Positions 24,113 through 30,722 of a stretch of 47,956 nt of DNA are shown here, in pieces (the first letter of the stretch is position 1; each line of letters starts with the position of its first letter). Origin of the DNA: an uncultured Bacteroidales bacterium (GTDB lineage Bacteria; Bacteroidota; Bacteroidia; Bacteroidales; UBA932). The stretch spans positions 1-47,956 of the forward strand of contig CALUPK010000013.1 of NCBI GenBank assembly GCA_944322575.1. Reading direction: 5' to 3'. The position numbers and the translations under genes were made by a program. A model generated the notes under the pieces. That model had not been told where the DNA came from. It saw only the letters and a program-made list of their open reading frames with translations, and did no database searches.

Positions 24113-27016
24113 ATGAGGAATACAACCTTATTTGCAGTTATCATCGCACTGTTCACACTATCTTCCTGCTCACAGTACAAGTACGAGCAGGTGGCCGGAG
24201 ATCCGGCCAAGACCAGGATCTACACCTTAGACAACGGTCTGAAGGTATTTCTGAGCGTCAATGACGACGAACCCAGAATCCAGACCTACATTGCAGTCCG
24301 CGTCGGCGGCAAGAACGACCCGGCCCAGACCACCGGCCTGGCCCACTACTTCGAGCACCTGATGTTCAAGGGCACGGAGCAGTTCGGCACCTCCGACTAC
24401 GCGGCCGAGAAGCCCATGCTTGACGAGATCGAGCGCCTCTTCGAGGTCTACAGGACCACCACTGACGAGGAGGAGCGTGCGGCTATCTACCGCACCATCG
24501 ACTCCATAAGCTACGAGGCATCCAAGCTCGCCATCCCCAACGAGTACGACAAGCTCATGTCCATCATCGGAGCTACAGGAACCAACGCCGGTACATCCAC
24601 CGACATGACAGTCTACATCGAGGACATCCCCTCCAATCAGGTGGAGAACTGGGCCATGATCGAGGCCGACCGCTTCAAGAACCCCGTCATCAGACTCTTC
24701 CACACCGAGTTAGAGACCATCTATGAGGAGAAGAACATGTCCCTCACCCAGGACTCGAGAAAGGTGTCCGAGGCTCTGAACGCAGCTCTCTTTCCCAACC
24801 ATCCCTACGGCAAGCAGACCGTCCTCGGAACCCAGGAGCACCTCAAGAACCCCTCCATCACCAACGTCAAGAACTACCACAAGACCTACTACGTGCCCAA
24901 CAACATGGCCATCTGCATGGCCGGTGACTTCAACCCGAACGAGGTGATCCGCATCATCGACAAGTATTTCGGTGACATGCAGCCCAATCCCGACCTGCCC
25001 AAGCTCGAGTTCGAGCCTGAACAGCCGATTACCGAGCCCATAGTCAAGGAAGTCTACGGTCTTGAGGCCGAGAACATCACCATCGGCTGGAGACTTCCCG
25101 CCACTACCGACCCCTCCAGCGACATCGCACAGATGGCCTCCTTCATCATCAACAACGGCTCCGCCGGACTTATCGACTTAGACCTGATTCAGGAACAGAA
25201 AGTCCTCTCCGCATACGGATACGCCAGCCTGATGCCCGACTACGGCAGCTTTGTGGTATCCGGAAGACCCAAACAGGGACAGACCTTAGATCAGGTGAAG
25301 GACCTGCTGATGGCCGAGGTAGCCAAGCTGCGCAGCGGTGACTTCGATGAGGACCTCATCGAGGCCACTGTCAACAACCTCAAGCTCTCCCACATGAACT
25401 CCTTGACCAGCAACTCTTCAAGAGCCATGATGTACGTCAGCGCATTCATCAACGGCGAGGACTGGGCCACTGTAGTCAATCAGCTCGACAGGATGGCCAA
25501 GGTCACCAAACAGGACATCATGGACTGGGCCAATGAGTATCTTACACCCCACAGCTACGTAGTCATCTACAAACGTCAGGGCCAGGATAACAACATCCAG
25601 AAGATATCCGCTCCCGAGATTACTCCCATCGTCACCAACAGGGACAAGCAGAGCGAGTTCCTCACCAAGATTCAGAATACCCCCGTCAAGGACATCGAAC
25701 CAGTATTCGTAGACTATCAGAAAGAGATGTCCATCCTCGATGCCGGCAAGGACATAGACGTGCTCTACAAGCAGAACGAGGTCAACGACTTGGCCTATAT
25801 CGCCTACGTCTTCGACAAAGGCACCAACAGCGACCCTGCACTGTCATTGGCTTTCACCTATCTGGGCTACCTCGGCACAGCCGACAGGAGTGCCGCCGAC
25901 ATAGCCAAGGAGATGTACAAAATAGCTTGCAGCTTCAGCTTCTCCTCCGGCACCGAACAGACAGCCATAACAGTTTCCGGTCTGAGCGAGAACCTGCCCT
26001 ACGCTATGGATATCGCAGAGGACCTCATCTACAACGCCGTACCTGACGAGGCCGTACTTGCCAACATCAAGAACGACATTCTTCAGAGACGCCGTAACAG
26101 CAAGCTCAGCCAGGGCAGCTGTTTCGGAGCCCTTCAGAACTATACAATGCTCGGCAAGGAGACCATCGACAGGCTGACACTCGACAACCGCGAGCTCGCC
26201 GCCCTGACTTCCGAAGAGCTGCTGGCCAAGATCCGTGAGCTGATGGACAAACAGCACGAGATACTGTACTACGGTCCTCAGAACAGCAAGGAGCTTTTAG
26301 CCACCGTCGCCGGACATCACCGCATAGCCGACAACCCCGAGCCCCTGCAGAAAGAGATTATCCAGTTCCGTATGCCAGGCAGTAAGAGCAAGGTATACTT
26401 GGCCGAATACGATGCAAACCAGCTGTACTACATCCAGTACTCCAACCGCGGCGAGAAGTTCGACCTGAACTCAGTGCCCGCGAACACCCTGTATAACGAG
26501 TATTTCGGCGGAGGCATGAACGCGATAGTATTTCAGGAGATGCGTGAGGCCAGGGGTCTGGCTTACACTGCTCAGGCCTATCTGGGCACCCCGTCCAGCT
26601 TAGATGAATCCTACACCTATATAGCCTTCATCGCAACCCAGAACGACAAGATGCAGCAGGCCATAGAGGCATTCGAGGAGATTATCAACGACATGCCTGT
26701 CTCCCAACCCGGATTTGACATAGCAAAGAAGGCCGTCATCTCCCGCCTCAGGACCTACAGGGTCACCGGTGACGGTGTGCTGTGGGACTACCGCAGATCC
26801 CGCGAGCTCGGTCTGACAGAGCCCATGGAGAAAATAATGTTCGAGAAGATTCAGAATATGACTCTCGATGATGTCATCGCGACCCAGCAAAAATGGGTCA
26901 AGGGCCGCACCTATGACTTCGCCATCCTCGGAAGAACCAAAGATTTGGATATCAATTATCTGAAGACCCTCGGCGATGTCGAGCGCGTTTCATCCGAAGA
27001 TATGTTCGGATACTAA
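24113..27016 (+). CDS. M16-family zinc metallopeptidase lipoprotein (two-domain)
   Basis: 967 residues. The signal peptide ends in the lipobox LSSC (Cys 19). The inverted zinc motif HxxEH appears as HYFEHLMFKG (residues 78-82), with the downstream Glu in ETIYEEKNMS. Two tandem M16 halves follow, as in pitrilysin-like PqqL/YhjJ proteins; the second half lacks the zinc motif, as usual. It should degrade peptides in the periplasm while anchored to a membrane. The gene stands alone, behind tRNA-Gly. Codon use matches the core genes. Confidence 0.93.
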   Translation: MRNTTLFAVIIALFTLSSCSQYKYEQVAGDPAKTRIYTLDNGLKVFLSVNDDEPRIQTYIAVRVGGKNDPAQTTGLAHYFEHLMFKGTEQFGTSDYAAEKPMLDEIERLFEVYRTTTDEEERAAIYRTIDSISYEASKLAIPNEYDKLMSIIGATGTNAGTSTDMTVYIEDIPSNQVENWAMIEADRFKNPVIRLFHTELETIYEEKNMSLTQDSRKVSEALNAALFPNHPYGKQTVLGTQEHLKNPSITNVKNYHKTYYVPNNMAICMAGDFNPNEVIRIIDKYFGDMQPNPDLPKLEFEPEQPITEPIVKEVYGLEAENITIGWRLPATTDPSSDIAQMASFIINNGSAGLIDLDLIQEQKVLSAYGYASLMPDYGSFVVSGRPKQGQTLDQVKDLLMAEVAKLRSGDFDEDLIEATVNNLKLSHMNSLTSNSSRAMMYVSAFINGEDWATVVNQLDRMAKVTKQDIMDWANEYLTPHSYVVIYKRQGQDNNIQKISAPEITPIVTNRDKQSEFLTKIQNTPVKDIEPVFVDYQKEMSILDAGKDIDVLYKQNEVNDLAYIAYVFDKGTNSDPALSLAFTYLGYLGTADRSAADIAKEMYKIACSFSFSSGTEQTAITVSGLSENLPYAMDIAEDLIYNAVPDEAVLANIKNDILQRRRNSKLSQGSCFGALQNYTMLGKETIDRLTLDNRELAALTSEELLAKIRELMDKQHEILYYGPQNSKELLATVAGHHRIADNPEPLQKEIIQFRMPGSKSKVYLAEYDANQLYYIQYSNRGEKFDLNSVPANTLYNEYFGGGMNAIVFQEMREARGLAYTAQAYLGTPSSLDESYTYIAFIATQNDKMQQAIEAFEEIINDMPVSQPGFDIAKKAVISRLRTYRVTGDGVLWDYRRSRELGLTEPMEKIMFEKIQNMTLDDVIATQQKWVKGRTYDFAILGRTKDLDINYLKTLGDVERVSSEDMFGY

Positions 27017-27025
27017 CCTGAGTTG

Positions 27026-27110
27026 ATATTGTCCAAATATTGGACAATATTCAAAAAATTAGACATATTCTGTAAAATTACTTTACAATTAAGGATTTTA
27101 CAGAATATGT
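27026..27110. repeat. Two consecutive AT-rich inverted repeats
   Basis: First: ATATTGTCCAA (27026-27036) with TTGGACAATAT (27040-27050). Second: ACATATTCTGTAAAAT (27063-27078) with its exact reverse complement at 27095-27110, around a 16-base loop. Both lie in strongly AT-rich DNA between the M16 gene and the broken permease gene. The first may act as the M16 terminator, but neither has a proper T-run. Confidence 0.85.
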
Positions 27111-27196
27111 TTTTTATTGATAATCAATTAATTATGTGCAATGGCACGATTTTGGATACAATCTGACAGCAACAGGAAACATTTAAACGACATACC

Positions 27197-28383
27197 ATGT
27201 TCAGACTAGTTCTCCGGAATCTGGCCCATACCCTCAGGCGGTATCCCCTGCCCTCGTGCTCAAGGGGGACTTCGGCCTGTCCAGGGGCGGACGGACTTTC
27301 CGCAGCGTGATGAGCGGCATCCAGTACGTCGTGGCCTTCGTCACCTTAGTGTTCATGACCTTCGTACTGCTGCAGAACCACCGGATGCGCAACTCCATGC
27401 TCGGCTTCGACAAGGACATGATAGCCGTGGCCAATGCTCCCGCGGTAGACGGCGCAAGCATAGAGATGCTTCGGAACGAGGCGCGGAAATATCCTTCGAT
27501 AGCCGGCATCGCCGTGGCTTCCGAGAAGGTCGGCGCACAGGACTCCTACAGCACGGCGGGAATGGACTTCGACGGGCAGGAAGTTCAGACGTTCGTAATC
27601 GGAGTGGACCAGGAGTTCTTCAACGTGATGGGCATCAGGATAGTGGAAGGCCGCGGGTTCAACCAGTACGACTCGACCGGGACGACTGTCGTGAGCCGGT
27701 ACTTCATGGACCTGTATGGAGTCAACCTCGGAGACATCCTGCCTCAAGGCACCGGAGAGGTCATAGGCATCTGTGACAATGTCCGGTTCAACTCGGCCCG
27801 CGAGCCCAGCACCCCCATTGCCTTCGTCCCGATGGACATCTTCGACCTGTATGGTGTGCTGTACTTCCGCCTCAGTCCGGGGGCCGACAAGGCTCAAGCC
27901 GCGCGGGACATCGAGGCGCTCATCAGGGTGGCCGACCCCTACTGGCCCTCTCAGGTGGAATTCTACGACACCCTGCAGGGCAATCTCTACCAGAATGAGA
28001 TACGCACCTCCCGCCTCGTGGTGGCCTTCAGCGTCATCGCGGCCATCCTGGCCCTCTGCGGAGTCATCGGCCTGGTGCTCTTCGACACCGAGTACCGCCG
28101 GAAGGAGACTGCAGTGCGCAAGATATTCGGGGCCAGCGTCGCCTCCATCCTCGAGCGGGCAAACATCAACTACGGCACTGTGGTCCTGATCTGCTTCGCC
28201 CTGTCCTGCCCCGTGGCCGCCGTCATCGTATCGCGCTGGCTGCAGAACTTCACCGACCGCGTCCCGATTTACGTGTGGGTATTTGCCCTCGCCCTCGTGG
28301 CCGTACTGACCGTCACCGTCCTGATAGTCACTGCCGTATTCTACCGCCGCGCCACTGCCAATCCCCGTGACGGACTGCAATAG
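27197..28383 (+). pseudogene. FtsX/MacB-type ABC permease, first half deleted
   Basis: ATG 27197 opens MFRLVLRNLAHTLRRYP, the start of a large Bacteroidetes permease, but that frame stops at 27310. From about 27245 a different frame continues with SPALVLKGDFGLSRGGR and the whole second half of such a permease: one membrane helix, a MacB-like periplasmic domain, three FtsX helices, and the usual ANPRDGLQ-type end (stop at 28381). About 250-400 residues, covering the first membrane helix, first periplasmic domain and first FtsX block, are therefore missing. The 375-residue remainder (from GTG 27256) could still be translated. Full-length relatives have about 750-800 residues. No ATPase subunit lies next to it. 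Confidence 0.75.
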
Positions 28384-28389
28384 CACAGA

Positions 28390-29595
28390 TTAATACAGGA
28401 AGCCGAACAGCCACAGCGGGATACGGTTGCCGTACCCCACATCTGTATCATCTACTGCGAGGAAACTGTCGGAAACTCCGGCTATCTGCTCAAAGGACTT
28501 TCCCTTGCCACCGACTTCAAACATGTACTTTCCATCTATGAGAAAGTCCCCGCGATTGGGGAAACTGATATCATGACCGACACGGAGCTGACTGAGGAAG
28601 AAAGTCTCGCGCTCGTTTCCGATATCAACTTGCGGACAGAGGGCGTGCATCAGATTGGGATTGGCCAAGTATATCTTGTCCGGCTTTGTCAGATACTTAT
28701 AGCTCTTTGCCTTAACGTTGAGAAGAGTAAGTATCTGCGCTTTGTCAAGGGCATAGAGCATTTTAAGACCCGATTCGTTGTCCGTGGACAGCTGCCGCCA
28801 CAGCTCCGCCATGTTTGGTTCGAAAGGAACGTTCTCACTGATAATCATCAGCAGCCTTCTGACTTTCTGCAATGTTTCGTATGCAACTCTTTCCACGGAG
28901 GGAAGGTCGGAGTCAATCACAGCAGTAACGGTCTCACGCAGACGCATTGGAAAATCTTCAGGAGACTCTCGGTAAAACGGATAGTATCCCTGTGAGAGGT
29001 ACCGTTCGAAGATAGGGGCAATCTTGATGCGCCCGATGATATCCATCGCAATCCTGACATGACTGCCAAGTAAATCCTCCAATGGAACCGGCTCATAACT
29101 AAGGATTCCCTCCAGTTCAAGATATTCCCGCAATGACATACCGTAGAGAGTGTAGGATGTCTGCCTTCTGGACATATCCGCTACGGCATTGTCTATCACT
29201 AGCAGCGAGCTGCCCGTATAGACGATGCTCATGTCCGGATAATTGTCATATACATTTTTCAGAACCTGAGACCAACCTTCACAGCGGTGCACCTCATCCA
29301 GATATAGCCGGGATATACCGTGCCTGTCAGCCCAGGCCACCAGGTCAATCAGACTATGGGTAGCGAACCACAGGTCATCCAGAGAGGCATAAAGCGTTCG
29401 GTCTATATCATCATAGTTCTCTAAGATATGCTGAAGGAGCATTGTCGTCTTGCCTACGCCACGCGCGCCCTTGATACTGATAATACGGGACTTCCAGTTT
29501 ATACGTCCATAAAGATATCGCTTGAAGCGGAGGTCTGTCTTCGCTATTTTGCGATGATAGTTGTCGTACAAAGGCTGAGGATCTATCTGTGCCAT
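28390..29595 (-). CDS. AAA-family ATPase with C-terminal DUF4143 (nuclease-like) domain
   Basis: 401 residues from ATG 29595; an in-frame upstream Met at 29691 would place the promoter inside the coding region. Walker A is KGARGVGKTT (42-51), Walker B RLYLDEVH (96-103), followed by YTGSSLL. A middle helical region leads to the C-terminal DUF4143 part, where FLID (Asp 354) and MFEVGGKGK (Glu 360, Lys 364/366) recall a PD-(D/E)xK core. Such ATPases are numerous and sporadic in Bacteroidetes and archaea, with no settled function; mobile or toxin-like roles have been suggested. Here it lies alone between direct repeats. Confidence 0.87.
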   Translation of the reverse strand: MAQIDPQPLYDNYHRKIAKTDLRFKRYLYGRINWKSRIISIKGARGVGKTTMLLQHILENYDDIDRTLYASLDDLWFATHSLIDLVAWADRHGISRLYLDEVHRCEGWSQVLKNVYDNYPDMSIVYTGSSLLVIDNAVADMSRRQTSYTLYGMSLREYLELEGILSYEPVPLEDLLGSHVRIAMDIIGRIKIAPIFERYLSQGYYPFYRESPEDFPMRLRETVTAVIDSDLPSVERVAYETLQKVRRLLMIISENVPFEPNMAELWRQLSTDNESGLKMLYALDKAQILTLLNVKAKSYKYLTKPDKIYLANPNLMHALCPQVDIGNERETFFLSQLRVGHDISFPNRGDFLIDGKYMFEVGGKGKSFEQIAGVSDSFLAVDDTDVGYGNRIPLWLFGFLY

Positions 29596-29618
29596 AATAT
29601 TGTTCTCTCTTTTCGCTA

Positions 29619-29684
29619 CAAAGATAACAAAACTTATGGTTGTAACCGTAAAAATATCTTCAGATTTTACGGTTGCAACCATAA
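29619..29684 (-). promoter_or_regulatory. Palindromic promoter/operator of the ATPase gene
   Basis: On the minus strand a -7 box TATCTTTG (29626-29619) lies 23 bases before ATG 29595. Upstream, 29634-29653 and 29665-29684 form a 20-bp inverted repeat (TTATGGTTG-T/C-AACCGTAAAA) with one mismatch. Each arm holds a near-palindrome, GGTTGTAACC or GGTTGCAACC. The nearer arm covers the expected -33 position, so a protein bound there would control the promoter. Confidence 0.65.
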
Positions 29685-29732
29685 ACACCATACCACTGCC
29701 AATCCCCGTGACGGACTGCAGTAGGCCATACG

Positions 29733-29762
29733 AAAAAAGCCGGCGGAGAATGTCCGTCGGCT
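29733..29762 (-). terminator. Terminator after the TlpA-like gene
   Basis: AGCCGGCGGA (29738-29747) pairs with TCCGTCGGCT (29753-29762) with one wobble. On the minus strand it is followed by a T6 run. Confidence 0.8.
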
Positions 29763-29789
29763 ATACAATCTGATGACGCGGTGAGAATG

Positions 29790-30386
29790 CTACTTGGCGA
29801 GCTCCTCGTTGATGAGCTTGACCATGGAGGCAAACTCGGCCTCGTCGTAGAGGCGGGTCAGCATGATGATCTTGCCGGTACGGTCGAGGATGATGTTGCG
29901 GGTCACGCCGGCGCCCTTGTCGCAGAAGAGGGCGAAGCGCTCACCTTCGGGGTCGAGGGTCAGGGGGTAGGTCACGGGGATGGCCTTTGCGAATTCGGCT
30001 GTAACCTCGGGCGTCTCCTTGAGATCGATACCGTAGAGGGCAAACTCGGGGTTGTCTTTCAGCTTCTGCCATATCTCGCTCTCAATGTGGGGCATCTCCT
30101 TGCGGCAGACCCCGCACCAGCTGGCAGTGAACTGGAGCATTACGACCTTGCCCTGAAGCTCCTTGATGTTCAGGGTAGTACCGTCCATCATCATAAGATC
30201 GAAGTCGGGAACCTGATCTCCGACCTTCACGATATAGCCTCTCTCGTCAGCCTGTACGGCCTCCGCAGCAGCTGCCTCGGCGGAGCTGTCCTCCGACTTG
30301 GACGAAGTGTTCTTATTGTTGCCGCAGCTGACGGCCGTCATCATGGCTACGGCGGCAAATACGGGAATCGCAAATCTGATTTTCAT
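29790..30386 (-). CDS. TlpA/ResA-like thioredoxin-fold lipoprotein
   Basis: 198 residues. The signal sequence ends in a lipobox (AVSC, Cys 21). A Ser/Glu/Ala-rich linker (22-48) leads to a thioredoxin domain with active site SWCGVCRKEM and the AhpC/TSA-like segments VPDFDLMMMDG and VVMLQFTASWC. The Cys-Gly-Val-Cys motif suggests a reductant or disulfide exchange role in the periplasm, such as cytochrome maturation or stress repair. It is monocistronic, with a terminator at 29733-29762 and promoter at 30416-30423. Confidence 0.92.
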   Translation of the reverse strand: MKIRFAIPVFAAVAMMTAVSCGNNKNTSSKSEDSSAEAAAAEAVQADERGYIVKVGDQVPDFDLMMMDGTTLNIKELQGKVVMLQFTASWCGVCRKEMPHIESEIWQKLKDNPEFALYGIDLKETPEVTAEFAKAIPVTYPLTLDPEGERFALFCDKGAGVTRNIILDRTGKIIMLTRLYDEAEFASMVKLINEELAK

Positions 30387-30415
30387 AATCCGTAGATGTT
30401 AAAATTTTCTGCCTG

Positions 30416-30423
30416 CAAAGTTA
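30416..30423 (-). promoter_or_regulatory. -7 box of the TlpA-like gene
   Basis: Reads TAACTTTG on the minus strand (TAnnTTTG), 30 bases before the ATG. Confidence 0.5.
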
Positions 30424-30433
30424 GAAAAAAAAA

Positions 30434-30470
30434 TTCATCCGAAATTATCGTCATTTCATCCGAAATTATC
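30434..30470. repeat. 16-bp direct repeat, two copies 5 bp apart (possible operator)
   Basis: TTCATCCGAAATTATC at 30434-30449 and again at 30455-30470. The 21-bp period places both copies on the same face of the helix. They sit between the divergent -7 boxes of the TlpA-like and GH97 genes. Confidence 0.8.
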
Positions 30471-30502
30471 TGTACTGCCAGAAATATGTCTCAGATTTGT
30501 AA

Positions 30503-30510
30503 TATCTTTG
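30503..30510 (+). promoter_or_regulatory. -7 box of the GH97 gene
   Basis: TATCTTTG fits TAnnTTTG. The start of transcription would fall near 30517, giving a leader of about 205 bases before ATG 30723. No -33 TTTG is visible. Confidence 0.5.
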
Positions 30511-30552
30511 TTAGCAGTTAGCCATACGTTATTTGAACTGTGGCACTGCCGC

Positions 30553-30662
30553 TCGGGAAAATATTTGCCGGAGAAAAGACTAGCCGCCCTCGGCTCAAGA
30601 GGGAGGGGCCCGCCGCGAAGCGGTGGGAGGGCCTGGTCTTTTCGAGGCAAATATTTTCCCGA
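30553..30662 (+). repeat. Long imperfect hairpin in the GH97 leader
   Basis: Outer arms TCGGGAAAATATTTGCC (30553-30569) and its exact reverse complement (30646-30662) are extended inward by GAAAAGAC-T/C-AG pairing and CCCTC/GAGGG. The apex is a G+C-rich stem around CCGCCGC-GAA-GCGGTGG. The whole 110 bp folds back on itself, like a MITE, a REP-type repeat or a structured RNA leader. Confidence 0.8.
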
Positions 30663-30722
30663 ACGGCCGGAACCACAGACCGACAAGACAAAACAATCAC
30701 TAATAGACAAACACATACTGAA

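Larger units (their letters stand above)
28384..29692 (-). mobile_element. Putative mobile cassette: ATPase/DUF4143 gene inserted at the permease stop codon
   Basis: A compact block bounded by direct repeats of the target. On the left, the ATPase stop codon begins 6 bases from the repeat; on the right, the palindromic promoter region ends 8 bases from it. Base composition inside is visibly less G+C-rich than in the neighbouring genes. No transposase or integrase is encoded and no terminal inverted repeats are visible, so mobility would be in trans or by a route not recognised here. The repeats could be a long target duplication or an attachment-site-like restoration of the gene end. Confidence 0.6.
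28352..29724. repeat. 32-bp direct repeat flanking the ATPase gene
   Basis: 28352-28383 and 29693-29724 are the same sequence (from CCACTGCC to the TAG stop) except for one base, A28380 versus G29721. The first 28 bases are identical. The difference is synonymous (CAA/CAG, Gln) in the permease frame. Both copies encode the last residues of the permease (TANPRDGLQ and stop). The 1309 bases between them contain only the ATPase gene and its promoter. Confidence 0.92.
30387..30722. other. 336-bp divergent regulatory region between the TlpA-like gene and GH97
   Basis: No gene. Contents in order: TlpA-side -7 box (30416-30423, minus), two 16-bp direct repeats (30434-30470), a GH97-side -7 box (TATCTTTG at 30503-30510, plus), a long hairpin (30553-30662) in the expected GH97 leader, then ATG 30723. 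A GTG at 30540 opens the same frame but would translate the hairpin, so it is not taken as the start. Confidence 0.75.

Noticed and set aside
27346-28386. 346-codon frame opposite the truncated permease
   Set aside because: Antisense shadow rich in His/Gly/Val/Asp; the plus strand carries clear FtsX sequence.
30540-30722. GTG-initiated N-terminal extension of the GH97 protein
   Set aside because: It would encode the leader hairpin and bury the signal peptide that follows ATG 30723.
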